64,000 nucleotides of DNA from Marivita sp046592965 (GCF_046592965.1 NZ_JBISBV010000008.1:62001-126000); one strand, 5' to 3'; positions 51,919 to 61,168 are shown, counted from the first letter of the stretch. Notes: generated by a model not told the origin, from the sequence alone. Translations and numbers: made by a program.

Positions 51919-54134
51919 GCGGCCTGGCCGATATCAAGGTAGACGCCGGACGGGCCGGAAACGCCATGCTGCGCATGGTGCCCGACGGCGCGGCCCCTGC
52001 CAATGAGCCGACCCGTGCCCCCCGCTATTCAGACCGGGTTCGTGCGCGCACAGAGTTGATCCGGACCTATGCCGGGCGCATGGGGCTGACCACGGTCGCC
52101 GCCGATATTCAGGACGCGATCAATTTGCATCAGGACGCCAACGGAACTGTTGGCCAATCCGCGCTGCTGGCTGGTGCGAAAGCGGCCGGGATGTTGGCAC
52201 AAGCCGTGCAGGTCGCGCATCCGACCCCGGATCATTGGCCGGCAATTGCCTTGATGAAGAATGGACAGGCCGTGCTCGTGCTGTCGCAGGATCACACGAC
52301 CCTGACCATCTGGGATGAGGCGCGTTCGAACAAGACCGAGCGTGTCGACATAGCCGAATTTGCGCCGTTCTACGGTGGCGTCCTGGTGCGCGGCGAAGCG
52401 CCGGTCCAGACCCTGGTGGACGCCCACAGAGCCACACGCGACAACGCCCATTGGTTCTGGGGCAGCTTCAGCAACTACACCCGCCAATTCGGTGAGGTCG
52501 CGCTCGGGTCGTTTGTCGCCAACCTGCTGGCGGTCTCGGTCGCGTTGTTTTCATTGCAGGTCTATGATCGTGTGATCCCGCACCAATCGACCGCGACGCT
52601 TTGGGTGCTCGCCATTGGCGCGGCCATGGCGCTGATGATGGAGGCCTTTCTGAAGGTGGCGCGCTCGACCTTGCTTGACGGCGCCGGGCGACAGATCGAG
52701 ACCGGAGTGCAGCAGACGCTGCTTGCCCGGCTTCTCGGGATGCGCTCGGACGTCGCGGGACGGTCGCCGTCGCAACTCTTTGCGTCGATGCGCGAGTTCG
52801 GCTCGGTGCGTGAATTCTTTACTGCCTCGACCGTTGGAGCGCTGGCCGACATTCCGTTTATAGTGCTATTTCTGCTGATGGTCTGGTCGATTGCCGGCAG
52901 CGTGGTTTGGGTTCTCGTGGCAGGTGCGGTGCTGATGGTTGTGCCGGGTTTCTTTTTGCAGAAGAAGATGATCCGCATCACGCAGGACATGCAGGGCGCG
53001 TCAGCCAAGCAATCGCGGCTCCTGAACGAGGCCGTGACCGAACTGGACACCATCAAGACCCAACGCGCCGAAGACCGCTTTAGGCGTAGCTGGGAAGAAT
53101 TGACCAGCGTTCAGTCGCTCAAATCGTCCGAGCAACGCAGATTGGCCGCCGCGCTGACATTCTGGAGTCAGGGCGTTCAACAAGCCACCTATGTCGGCGC
53201 GGTGATTGCCGGCACATATCTTGTGTTTGCGGGCGAATTTACGGTCGGCTCGATCATTGCGGTCGGCATCCTGACGTCGCGCACATTGGCACCGCTCACC
53301 CAGTTGGCGGGCATCATGGCACGCTGGGGTAACGTCAAGGCGGCGCTTGATGCGTTGGACGGGATTGCGCACCTGCCGCAAGACCGCTGCGAAGGACGGA
53401 AATATCTGCGCCGGGCAAACCTCGAAGGCCGGTTTGAATTGCGCGAAGTCGCGTTCCGATACGATCCCGAATGCCCGGCCGTGCTCGACATACCGAGTTT
53501 TGTGATCCAACCCGGTCAGACCCTGGCCATCCTCGGCACAAATGGGTCGGGTAAATCGACGTTGCTCAAGATGTTGTCGGGGCTTTACACGCCGACATCC
53601 GGTTCGATCCTGATCGACGGCACGGACATGGGGCAGATCGACATCCGCGACCTGCGCCGCTCGATCGGCTATCTGGGGCAGGACGTGCGCCTGTTTCACG
53701 GCACGCTGCGCGACAATCTCAATCTCAACATGTTGGAACGTGATGATACGCGCCTGTTTGAAGCGCTTGATTTTGCAGGTCTTGGACCGTTCGTGAAGGG
53801 CCATCCGCAAGGACTTGACCTGGCCATTCGCGATGGCGGCGACGGTTTGTCGGTTGGCCAGCGTCAGTCCATCGGCTGGGCGCGTCTTTGGTTGCAAGAC
53901 CCGGATGTCTGTTTGCTGGACGAGCCGACGGCGGCGCTGGATCAGACGCTGGAGAAGACGCTGATTTCGCGGCTGGAGACATGGTTGGCGCATCGCACCA
54001 CGGTGGTCGCGACGCACCGCGTGCCGATTCTTGCGCTGGCCGACCGGACCAGTGTTCTGGCCAATGGGCGGCTGGTGGTCGATGGGCCGCGCGATCAGGT
54101 ATTGAACCACCTGCGCTCGGGACAGGGAGCCTAG
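51915..54134 (+). CDS. Type I secretion ABC transporter with C39-like domain
   Basis: Encodes 739 residues from a TTG overlapping the upstream stop (an ATG at codon 18 is possible). The N-terminal part (about 40-160) is C39-peptidase-like but lacks the catalytic Cys, as in RTX exporters that only hold the substrate. Six membrane helices follow (about 190-460). The ATPase domain has Walker A GTNGSGKST, signature LSVGQRQ, Walker B VCLLDEPTAALD and H-loop VVATHRV. It powers export of the adhesin across both membranes. Confidence 0.93.
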   Translation: MSGLADIKVDAGRAGNAMLRMVPDGAAPANEPTRAPRYSDRVRARTELIRTYAGRMGLTTVAADIQDAINLHQDANGTVGQSALLAGAKAAGMLAQAVQVAHPTPDHWPAIALMKNGQAVLVLSQDHTTLTIWDEARSNKTERVDIAEFAPFYGGVLVRGEAPVQTLVDAHRATRDNAHWFWGSFSNYTRQFGEVALGSFVANLLAVSVALFSLQVYDRVIPHQSTATLWVLAIGAAMALMMEAFLKVARSTLLDGAGRQIETGVQQTLLARLLGMRSDVAGRSPSQLFASMREFGSVREFFTASTVGALADIPFIVLFLLMVWSIAGSVVWVLVAGAVLMVVPGFFLQKKMIRITQDMQGASAKQSRLLNEAVTELDTIKTQRAEDRFRRSWEELTSVQSLKSSEQRRLAAALTFWSQGVQQATYVGAVIAGTYLVFAGEFTVGSIIAVGILTSRTLAPLTQLAGIMARWGNVKAALDALDGIAHLPQDRCEGRKYLRRANLEGRFELREVAFRYDPECPAVLDIPSFVIQPGQTLAILGTNGSGKSTLLKMLSGLYTPTSGSILIDGTDMGQIDIRDLRRSIGYLGQDVRLFHGTLRDNLNLNMLERDDTRLFEALDFAGLGPFVKGHPQGLDLAIRDGGDGLSVGQRQSIGWARLWLQDPDVCLLDEPTAALDQTLEKTLISRLETWLAHRTTVVATHRVPILALADRTSVLANGRLVVDGPRDQVLNHLRSGQGA

Positions 54135-54137
54135 GGC

Positions 54138-55319
54138 GTGGCCGTCAGTACCACTGATCTTTCAGCGCAGCTTGGTCGTCGTCTGCGCGGGCCGTCCATG
54201 GTGATCTGGCTCTCTGCGGCCACCGTGTGCCTGTTCATCATCTGGGCGGCCTTTGCCTGGATTGACGAGATCGTGCGGGCCGAGGGCGAGTTCATTTCAA
54301 CGTCGCGGCCGCAGATCATCCAGAACCTCGAAGGTGGAATTCTGGCCGAACTTTTTGTCAAGGAGGGCGACGAAGTGATGCGCGGCGATGTGCTTGCGCG
54401 TCTTTACGGCACCCAATTCAAGTCGTCCGTTGACGATCTTGAGGACCAGATCACGGCACTGGATATCCGCCGCTTGCGGGTCGAGGCGGAAATGGCCGGT
54501 CTGGTGCAGTTCGAGATCCCGCAAGACTTGCGCCAACGCAGCCCGGAGATGGCGGCGTCCGAAGAGGCGTTGCTGGCTGCGCGCCAACTGGATTTCAACG
54601 CGCGTCACGAGGGGGCCCGCCGCGTTCTCGATCAGGCAACGCGCGAGAAAGAGTTGATGGAGAACCTTCTCGACAAGAAGGTTGTCGCCCTGATCGAAGT
54701 GACCCGCGCGCGCAAGGCGCATGCGGACGCGCAGATCAAGATGGATGAAATCGTCACCCAGACCGAACTGGCCCGCGCACAGGAATATTCCGAGACATTG
54801 CGAGAGATCGCGACCTTGCGCCAAAACCTGCGCTCGTCGCAGGATCAATTGGACCGGACGGTTCTGACCAGCCCGATGCACGGTGTCGTCAACAAGCTGG
54901 GTGTAACCACCATCGGCGGCGTTGTGCGCCCTGGCGAGGAAATCCTTCAGATCATCCCGCTGGGCGAAGAGCTTTATGTCGAGGCAAAGGTCGCACCGGA
55001 AAACATTGCAGGAATTCGGCCCGGTCAGGAAGCGACGATCAAGCTGTCCGCCTATGATTTCACCATTTACGGATCGCTGAAAGGGCGGGTCGACGTTGTG
55101 TCTGCAGACAGCTTCAAAGACCCGCGCCGCCCGGACGCTCCGGCGCATTACAAGGCAACGGTCAAGGTAGACAGAACATCGCTGTCAGACCGTCAGCGCC
55201 TCATGGAAATCCGCCCCGGCATGCAGGCGACGGTCGAACTCCACACCGGTGAGAAAACTGTTCTGCAATATCTTCTCAAGCCGCTTTACAAATCCCGTGA
55301 GGCGCTGCGCGAACCGTAA
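54138..55319 (+). CDS. HlyD-type membrane fusion protein
   Basis: Encodes 393 residues from GTG 54138, three bases after the ABC stop. It has one N-terminal membrane anchor (about 20-42), a lipoyl/beta-barrel part (GGILAELFVKEGDEVMRGDV), a long coiled-coil hairpin (about 95-245) and a C-terminal beta domain with VEAKVAPENIAGIRPGQEA. It joins the ABC transporter to the outer membrane factor. Confidence 0.94.
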   Translation: MAVSTTDLSAQLGRRLRGPSMVIWLSAATVCLFIIWAAFAWIDEIVRAEGEFISTSRPQIIQNLEGGILAELFVKEGDEVMRGDVLARLYGTQFKSSVDDLEDQITALDIRRLRVEAEMAGLVQFEIPQDLRQRSPEMAASEEALLAARQLDFNARHEGARRVLDQATREKELMENLLDKKVVALIEVTRARKAHADAQIKMDEIVTQTELARAQEYSETLREIATLRQNLRSSQDQLDRTVLTSPMHGVVNKLGVTTIGGVVRPGEEILQIIPLGEELYVEAKVAPENIAGIRPGQEATIKLSAYDFTIYGSLKGRVDVVSADSFKDPRRPDAPAHYKATVKVDRTSLSDRQRLMEIRPGMQATVELHTGEKTVLQYLLKPLYKSREALREP

Positions 55320-55374
55320 AAACGCAGGTTCGCACTGTCGAGAACTGCAATGAACCACTTGAAACAAGGTGTTT

Positions 55375-55824
55375 TCATGCGTCAGGCGCGCTGTCCATCC
55401 AGATCGTGACCGGCCCGTCGTTGATCAAGCCGACCTTCATGTCCGCACCGAACCGGCCTTTTGCCACGGGAATGCCTTGGTGTGTGACCTGATCCGCGAA
55501 ATACTCGTAAAGCCGCTCTCCGTCTTGCGGAGAAGCGGCGGTCGAAAATCCAGGGCGGTTGCCGCGTGACGTGTCGGCGGCGAGAGTGAACTGGCTGACG
55601 ATCAAGGCACTGCCCTCGATATCCTTGACCGACAGGTTCATGCGTCCCTCTGCGTCCTTGAAAATGCGAAGTTTTGCGATCTTGGCGGCGAGTTTGTCGG
55701 CCTCCGCTTCCGTGTCGCCCTGCATGGCGCAGATCAGGACAAGAAGGCCGGTGCCGATGTGTCCGATCTCGGCATCATCGACAGTGACAGACGCTTTGGA
55801 AACCCGTTGAACCAGAGCGCGCAT
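55375..55824 (-). CDS. dtd: D-aminoacyl-tRNA deacylase Dtd
   Basis: Encodes 149 residues with the family motifs MRALVQRVSKASVTV, SQFTLAADTSRGNRPGF and the GlyPro motif NDGPVTIW. It removes D-amino acids, and glycine from tRNA-Ala, from charged tRNA. Its ATG lies three bases after the accA stop on the same strand. Confidence 0.97.
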   Translation of the reverse strand: MRALVQRVSKASVTVDDAEIGHIGTGLLVLICAMQGDTEAEADKLAAKIAKLRIFKDAEGRMNLSVKDIEGSALIVSQFTLAADTSRGNRPGFSTAASPQDGERLYEYFADQVTHQGIPVAKGRFGADMKVGLINDGPVTIWMDSAPDA

Positions 55825-55827
55825 GGG

Positions 55828-56790
55828 TCAGGCCGCCAGGCCTTTGGCACCGATATCGAGGAATTTGCGGCGACGATCCGCGATAAGCTTCTTGGGCTTC
55901 ACGTCTTTCAACTCATCCAGCATGCCGCGCAAGGTGTCGCCGACCGCCAGCATGGCTTCGTCTCTGTTCCGGTGCGCTCCGCCAAGAGGTTCGGGAATGA
56001 TCTGATCTGCCACTCCGAGTTTGTGTAAATCCTGTGCCGTGAGACGCAGAGCCTCGGCGGCATCGACCATTTTCTCGGAGTCCTTCCACAGGATCGACGC
56101 ACATCCTTCGGGCGAGATCACGGAATAGACCGAATGCTCGAGCATTGCCAGACGATCGGCCGTTGCGAACGCCACAGCTCCGCCAGAGCCGCCTTCGCCA
56201 ATTATGACGGAGAGCAGGGGCACGCCGATTTGAAGGCATTTTTCGGTGGAACGGGCAATTGCCTCGGACTGGCCGCGTTCTTCGGCACCCTTGCCGGGGA
56301 AGGCACCGGGCGTATCGACCAATGTGATCACAGGCAGGCTGAATTTATCGGCCATGTCCATGAGGCGGACCGCCTTGCGATACCCTTCGGGGCGCGCCAT
56401 GCCGAAATTGCGTTGCAGGCGGCTTTCGGTGTCGTGGCCTTTTTCATGACCGATCACGACGACCGGAATGTCGTCAAATCGCGCCAGCCCGCCCATGACC
56501 GCGTCATCATCCGCGAATTTTCTGTCGCCGGCCAGCGGCGTGTATTCGGTAAACAGCGCCTCGATGTAGTCCTTGCAATGGGGGCGCTCGGGGTGGCGGG
56601 CGATTTGGCATTTGCGCCACGGCGTCAGTTTTTTGTAGAGATCCTTTAGCAAGGCATTCGCCTTGGCATCCAACGCGCGCGCTTCGTCTTCGATATCCAT
56701 TTCGGCGTTCGTACGTGCCATCGCGCGGAGTTCTTCGGCTTTGCCTTCGATCTCTGCCAGAGGTTTTTCAAAATCGAGATAGCTGGTCAT
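55828..56790 (-). CDS. accA: Acetyl-CoA carboxylase carboxyltransferase alpha subunit AccA
   Basis: Encodes 320 residues, the usual length. Motifs are IARHPERPHCKDYI, VDTPGAFPGKGAEERGQSEA, GEGGSGGAVAFA and SPEGCASILWKD. With AccD it moves the carboxyl group from biotin to acetyl-CoA for fatty acid synthesis. It is transcribed with dtd downstream. Confidence 0.97.
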   Translation of the reverse strand: MTSYLDFEKPLAEIEGKAEELRAMARTNAEMDIEDEARALDAKANALLKDLYKKLTPWRKCQIARHPERPHCKDYIEALFTEYTPLAGDRKFADDDAVMGGLARFDDIPVVVIGHEKGHDTESRLQRNFGMARPEGYRKAVRLMDMADKFSLPVITLVDTPGAFPGKGAEERGQSEAIARSTEKCLQIGVPLLSVIIGEGGSGGAVAFATADRLAMLEHSVYSVISPEGCASILWKDSEKMVDAAEALRLTAQDLHKLGVADQIIPEPLGGAHRNRDEAMLAVGDTLRGMLDELKDVKPKKLIADRRRKFLDIGAKGLAA

Positions 56791-56866
56791 ACCTGTCGCG
56801 CCCTTCTGCCCTGTGGCTGCGGGGGTATATGACCAAAGCGTACGGGATTTGCAACGTCGCCCAGTG

Positions 56867-57463
56867 CTATCCCGTCAGCACCGGGATCAGCGAGGCAATC
56901 AAGAGCAATGCCATTGTCCAATTGAACACGCGCAGCCGTTTCGGGCGGTTCAGGATGCGGCGCAACTGCTGGCCGAGGATCGTCCAGCTTGTGGTCGAGA
57001 TGCAGCCCATAGCGACATAGGCGCCAGCCACCCAAAGCACCGCCGCCAGATCACGGCCCGTTGCATAAAGCGTGATCGCACCAAGCGCCATCGACCACGC
57101 CTTGGGATTGACCCATTGAAAGGCTGCGGCCTGAAAGAAGGTCAATGGTGAGCTTGTGGCTTGCGGTGTGCCGTCCGGCGGCGCCGCGTTGGCGATCTTC
57201 CAGGCCAGCCAAAGCATATAGATCACCGAAAGCACCTTGAGCGTTATGTAAAAGCCCGGCCAGAGATCGAACACCTGCATCACTCCCAAGCCGACCGTCA
57301 GAACCATCAAGGGAAACCCAAGGCCGACGCCGATCATGTGCGGCACCGACCGGCGAAAGCCGAAATTGGCGCCTGATGTCATCAACATGAGATTGTTCGG
57401 ACCCGGCGTGATGACGGTCACCAGGGCAAAGCCGGTCAGGGCAAACAGGAGTTCTGCGGTCAT
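56867..57463 (-). CDS. LysE/RhtB family amino acid exporter
   Basis: Encodes 198 residues from ATG 57463 (MTAELLFALTGFALVTVITPGPNN). The TPGPNN motif in the first loop and six hydrophobic helices mark the LysE/RhtB family. It exports an amino acid. It is divergent from an Lrp-type regulator, the usual arrangement for amino-acid-responsive control. Confidence 0.9.
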   Translation of the reverse strand: MTAELLFALTGFALVTVITPGPNNLMLMTSGANFGFRRSVPHMIGVGLGFPLMVLTVGLGVMQVFDLWPGFYITLKVLSVIYMLWLAWKIANAAPPDGTPQATSSPLTFFQAAAFQWVNPKAWSMALGAITLYATGRDLAAVLWVAGAYVAMGCISTTSWTILGQQLRRILNRPKRLRVFNWTMALLLIASLIPVLTG

Positions 57464-57526
57464 GTTATGCAATATGTTCCGATTTATGCGGGCGTCTGGT
57501 TGCAAAAAGATGTTGCTGCAAGGTAT

Positions 57527-57536
57527 ATTGCGCAAT
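57527..57536. promoter_or_regulatory. Palindrome ATTGCGCAAT, possible Lrp site
   Basis: A ten-base palindrome just before the Lrp gene start, in the 75-base gap between lysE and lrp. TTGCAAAAAGATGTTGCTGC upstream adds two more TTGC half-sites. Lrp-family binding is plausible but not shown. Confidence 0.4.
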
Positions 57537-57538
57537 GA

Positions 57539-57991
57539 ATGAGCGTTTTGGACAATATTGACCGTCAGATATTGCGTCGTCTATCGGAAGACGGTCGGAT
57601 CAGCAACCTCGCTCTGGCCGATGGGGTGGGTTTGTCACCATCCGCGTGTCTGCGGCGTGTGAGTGCGTTGGAGCGGGCAGGAGTCATCACCGGATACCGC
57701 GCCGTCCTGAGCCCCGAGAAAACCGGCATCGGGTTCGTTGCCTACATGACCGTCGGCCTGAACCAGCACACGAAGAAGGCGCAAGAGGCATTCGAACGCG
57801 CGGTCGCGCACAGCCCTGAAGTGCGCGAGTGCCATAATATCACGGGATCGGTGGAGTATCTGCTACGCGTGGAGGCGGCGGATCTGTCGGCCTACAAGCA
57901 TTTTCACACCGAGGTTCTCGGGACATTGCCGCAGGTCAACGCGATCACGTCCTACGTTGTCCTTGGTTCGCCCAAGGATGACCGCGCGTAA
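57539..57991 (+). CDS. Lrp/AsnC family transcriptional regulator
   Basis: Encodes 150 residues with an N-terminal helix-turn-helix (about 8-55; LDNIDRQILRRLSEDGRISN) and a C-terminal RAM/AsnC effector domain (about 68-145; VRECHNITGSVEYLLRVEA). It most likely controls the divergent LysE exporter in response to an amino acid. Confidence 0.93.
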   Translation: MSVLDNIDRQILRRLSEDGRISNLALADGVGLSPSACLRRVSALERAGVITGYRAVLSPEKTGIGFVAYMTVGLNQHTKKAQEAFERAVAHSPEVRECHNITGSVEYLLRVEAADLSAYKHFHTEVLGTLPQVNAITSYVVLGSPKDDRA

Positions 57992-58098
57992 GCATTGTTT
58001 TGACGTCAGGGCACAGTTGTGTGGTTGTCACTGGTAGCGCTCACTCCAAGGCTTAGGTTGGGTGTCAGGGAGACTAACACCCGATTGAGGTACATACC

Positions 58099-58254
58099 GT
58101 GACACAGAAAAACACCCCGAACGCTGGCCATTCCGCCGCTGAAGCATTGGCTATCCTGGACGAGGCCTGGGCCTATTACAGACCGGAACCCAAGCTGGTC
58201 AGCGCGCAGAACGGCGCGCCGTCCCCAGTGATTGCGGAATACTACGCAGCCTGA
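58099..58254 (+). CDS. Small 51-residue protein, function unknown
   Basis: The frame runs from GTG 58099, eight bases behind GAGG, to TGA 58252. It begins MTQKNTPNAGHSAAEALAIL and ends EYYAA. The middle has DEAWAYYRPEP. The composition is Ala- and Pro-rich with no signal peptide or membrane helix. I recall similar short proteins in other Roseobacter genomes but cannot verify this. It precedes the transglycosylase gene by 90 bases. Confidence 0.65.
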   Translation: MTQKNTPNAGHSAAEALAILDEAWAYYRPEPKLVSAQNGAPSPVIAEYYAA

Positions 58255-58344
58255 TGGCGCTTTTTCGCCAAGTCTGTGCGGAGCGCCGCCTATGGCGGCG
58301 AACCGCGCTTGCCGAGCGCAGTGGATTTCGGCAAATCCAGCAGA

Positions 58345-58833
58345 ATGAAACACATCCTGTCGCGCCACATTCTATGTGCTCTCAGCCTTAGCCTGGTCGC
58401 CGCTTGCGCGTCACAGCCGGTATCAGAACCCGTTGTCACACGTGCCCTCTATCCCAACGAAACCCCCGAACTGCGACGTATGATCGTTGAGGCAGCCGAG
58501 GAAAACGACGTACCTGTCAGTCTGGTGCAAAGGGTCGTGATCCGCGAAAGCACCCATCGTCCAGAGGCCCGCAATGGACCGTATTACGGTTTGATGCAGA
58601 TCCTGCCTGCTACGGCGCGATCAATGGGGTTCCAGGGGCAGCCCACAGATCTTCTGGATGCCCGAACCAATCTGAAATACGCGGTCCGCTATTTGCGCGG
58701 GGCGTGGATGGTGGCTGATGGCAGCGAGCCTGAGGCGGTGCAGTGGTACGCGCGGGGCTATTACTATGAGGCCAAACGCAAGGGTTTGCTGGACGAAACC
58801 GGCGTCCACGGACGCAAGGACTGGTCAGAGTAA
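58345..58833 (+). CDS. Transglycosylase SLT-domain lipoprotein
   Basis: Encodes 162 residues from ATG 58345 (MKHILSRHIL), with lipobox LVAAC near residue 20. The SLT domain (about 50-150) has the catalytic Glu in VVIRESTHRPEARNG, and GLMQILPATARSMGF and NLKYAVRYL follow. It cleaves peptidoglycan glycan strands; being short, it may be a house-cleaning or secretion-linked lytic transglycosylase. Confidence 0.88.
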   Translation: MKHILSRHILCALSLSLVAACASQPVSEPVVTRALYPNETPELRRMIVEAAEENDVPVSLVQRVVIRESTHRPEARNGPYYGLMQILPATARSMGFQGQPTDLLDARTNLKYAVRYLRGAWMVADGSEPEAVQWYARGYYYEAKRKGLLDETGVHGRKDWSE

Positions 58834-58839
58834 AGAGGG

Positions 58840-58857
58840 TCAGGGTGTTGACCCTGA
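58840..58857. terminator. Hairpin TCAGGGT-gttg-ACCCTGA after the SLT gene
   Basis: A seven-pair stem with a four-base loop, extended by AGAG/CTCT outside, lies between the convergent SLT and mcl1 genes. No T-run, so termination strength is unclear. Confidence 0.55.
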
Positions 58858-58884
58858 TCTCTATCATCCGTCATTAACATCGTT

Positions 58885-59844
58885 CTACTGCGCCGCGATC
58901 ATCTCTGATTGGCGCACGATGACTTCGGCCTGTTTGATGGACGCGATATCCACAAGGCGGCCCTTGTAGACGGTCGCGCCTTCGCCTTTGGCCTTTGCAT
59001 CTTCCATCGCGGCGAGGATTTCGCGCGCCTCGGCCACCGCGGCATCAGACGGTGTAAAGACCTCGTTGGCCAAGGCGATCTGCTTGGGATGGATCGCCCA
59101 TTTCCCGACCATTCCCAAAGTCGCAGAACGCAAGGCCTGCGCGCGAAACCCCTCATCGTCCGAAAAATCGCCGAACGGTCCGTCAACCGGCAAGACGCCG
59201 TGCGTGCGGCACGCGGCGACGATGGCGGTCTGGGCCCAGTGCCAAGGGTCGGACCAGTGCTTTGCGCCGTCATGCAGCATGTAATAGTTTTCCTGCGTGC
59301 CGCCGATCCCGGTGGTTTGCATCCCCATGGACGCCGCAAAATCCGCCGCGCCGAGGCTCATGGCTTCAAGACGCGGTGAGGCGGCGGCGATTTCTTCGAC
59401 ATGGGCAATTCCGGCGGCGGATTCGATGATTACCTCGAACGCGATGCGCTTGCTGCGCCCTTTCGCGGACTCGATTGCCGTGACAAGCGCATCCACCGCA
59501 TAGATGTCTCCGGCACATCCGACCTTGGGGATCATGATCTGGTCAAGGCGCGGACCGGCCTGTTCCAGAAGATCGACCACATCGCGATACCAGTAGGGTG
59601 TGTCGAGCCCGTTGATCCGGACGCTGAGGGTTTTTTTACCCCAATCCACGCTATTGATCGCCTCGATCACATTGGCGCGCGCGATATCCTTGTCGGTTGG
59701 AGCAACGCTGTCTTCCAGATCGAGGTTGATCACGTCCGCATCAGACGCCGCCATCTTGGCAAAAAGCTTGGTATTCGATCCCGGACCGAAAAGCTGGCAG
59801 CGATTTGGACGTGCAGGAGCGGCGGGCTGGATACGGAAGGACAT
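58885..59844 (-). CDS. mcl1: L-malyl-CoA/beta-methylmalyl-CoA lyase Mcl1
   Basis: Encodes 319 residues of the CitE-like CoA ester lyase barrel, close to the 318 of Rhodobacter Mcl1. Motifs are NLDLEDSVAPTDK, SVRINGLDTPYWYRD and AFEVIIESAAGIAHVEEI. It cleaves beta-methylmalyl-CoA to propionyl-CoA and glyoxylate and malyl-CoA to acetyl-CoA and glyoxylate, central in the ethylmalonyl-CoA pathway of acetate assimilation. Two inverted repeats lie upstream. Confidence 0.93.
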   Translation of the reverse strand: MSFRIQPAAPARPNRCQLFGPGSNTKLFAKMAASDADVINLDLEDSVAPTDKDIARANVIEAINSVDWGKKTLSVRINGLDTPYWYRDVVDLLEQAGPRLDQIMIPKVGCAGDIYAVDALVTAIESAKGRSKRIAFEVIIESAAGIAHVEEIAAASPRLEAMSLGAADFAASMGMQTTGIGGTQENYYMLHDGAKHWSDPWHWAQTAIVAACRTHGVLPVDGPFGDFSDDEGFRAQALRSATLGMVGKWAIHPKQIALANEVFTPSDAAVAEAREILAAMEDAKAKGEGATVYKGRLVDIASIKQAEVIVRQSEMIAAQ

Positions 59845-59898
59845 TTGCGGCCTCTTTGTAAGGATATTTCGCTAGGTGCTCTGTTTGAGTTATGAAAT

Positions 59899-59937
59899 TG
59901 CGCTTGTTTCTGCAAGCGCATTTTGCAGTTGCAGAAA
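59899..59937. promoter_or_regulatory. Nested inverted repeats upstream of mcl1
   Basis: TGCGCTTG (59899-59906) pairs with CAAGCGCA (59913-59920), and TTTCTGCAA (59907-59915) pairs with TTGCAGAAA (59929-59937). The region lies 55-93 bases upstream of mcl1. The TTGCA cores resemble sites of ScfR-family short-chain-acyl-CoA regulators (RamB, PccR), but this is a suggestion only. Confidence 0.5.
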
Positions 59938-60029
59938 AAGCCTCACGCAGCTCATCGAAGAAAATTCGGGAAAATGTAAATATCTGAATAAAATCTCCCA
60001 AAAACGCATTGAAAAACGCGAGGAAAGCA

Positions 60030-60041
60030 ATGCAATTGCAT
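60030..60041. promoter_or_regulatory. Palindrome ATGCAATTGCAT upstream of dgcN
   Basis: A perfect 12-base palindrome 53 bases before the dgcN ATG. It could be the operator of the D-glutamate operon. The regulator is not in the window. Confidence 0.5.
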
Positions 60042-60093
60042 GGTTGCGCTGACAACCTGCCGCGCAAAACCTGACATAATTGGAAAGGCCGTC

Positions 60094-61095
60094 ATGATCG
60101 AAACACCCTATCTCTTGTTTCTGGGCGATGCGCCCGATGGTTTGGCTGCCAAAGTGGCGCAGGGAATCCGCGACTGGCGGCCGGAATTTTGCGTCGGACA
60201 ATACCGGATGGAGGGCTGCAACGCCGATCTTGGATTGACCGACATGACATTGACGCAAGCCAGAGACGCCGGGGCCAAGACTTTGGTCGTCGGTGTGGCG
60301 AACCGGGGTGGCAAGATCTCGCAAGCCTGGAAAAAGGTGTTGGTGACAGCATTGGAAGAGGGTTTTGATCTGGCGTCTGGATTGCACAACCTTCTGCGCG
60401 ATGAACCCGATCTGGTGGCCGTGGCTGCCGCCACGGGGCGTGCGTTGCACGATGTGCGCGTTCCCGAGGTTGAGTATCCTATCGCGGACGGCAAGAAGCG
60501 GACAGGCAAGCGCGTTCTGGGGATCGGCACCGATTGCTCGGTCGGCAAGATGTATACCGGTCTGGCGCTCGATCGCTCGATGCGCGATGCGGGCATGAAG
60601 GCCACGTTCCGCGCCACTGGACAGACCGGTATCCTGATCACCGGGGATGGTGTGCCGCTGGATGCGGTGGTCGCGGATTTCATGGCCGGTTCGGTCGAAT
60701 GGCTGACACCCGACAATGACCCCGATCATTGGGATATCATCGAAGGGCAGGGCAGCCTGTTTCACGTCTCGTTTTCGGGTGTCACGATGGCGCTCATTCA
60801 TGGCGGACAACCCGATGCGTTGATCCTGTGTCACGAGCCGACGCGAACGCATATGCGTGGCTTGCCCGAGTATGACCTGCCGTCGCTGGAAACCCTGCGC
60901 GACGTGGCCTTGCCGCTGGCGCGCGTTGCCAATCCGGGTTGCGTTGTCACGGGAGTGTCGATCAACACACAGCGCATGAGCGACGCAGAAGCGACCGCGT
61001 ATCTGGCAGAGGTCGAGGCCCGCATGGGTGTCCCGGCGGTTGATCCGTTCCGGCATGGCGCCGGTCGCTTGGCCGAGGCGTTGGCGGCACTGTAG
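60094..61095 (+). CDS. dgcN: D-glutamate N-acetyltransferase DgcN (DUF1611)
   Basis: Encodes 333 residues from ATG 60094 (MIETPYLLFL), with GGAAAGG upstream. The DUF1611 family has a P-loop-like GTDCSVGKMYT at 145-155 and an ATGQTGILITGDGVPLD segment. DgcN acetylates D-glutamate to N-acetyl-D-glutamate, using acetyl-CoA in the described marine pathway. DgcA follows 73 bases later. A longer start 18 codons upstream is open but has no ribosome site. Confidence 0.85.
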   Translation: MIETPYLLFLGDAPDGLAAKVAQGIRDWRPEFCVGQYRMEGCNADLGLTDMTLTQARDAGAKTLVVGVANRGGKISQAWKKVLVTALEEGFDLASGLHNLLRDEPDLVAVAAATGRALHDVRVPEVEYPIADGKKRTGKRVLGIGTDCSVGKMYTGLALDRSMRDAGMKATFRATGQTGILITGDGVPLDAVVADFMAGSVEWLTPDNDPDHWDIIEGQGSLFHVSFSGVTMALIHGGQPDALILCHEPTRTHMRGLPEYDLPSLETLRDVALPLARVANPGCVVTGVSINTQRMSDAEATAYLAEVEARMGVPAVDPFRHGAGRLAEALAAL

Positions 61096-61168
61096 CCGCG
61101 GCCGGGCGTTGCACCTTTGGGGGCTTCGTGTTTGCATGAGCTTGGAATAAAAGGCGGGGGATACTCTC

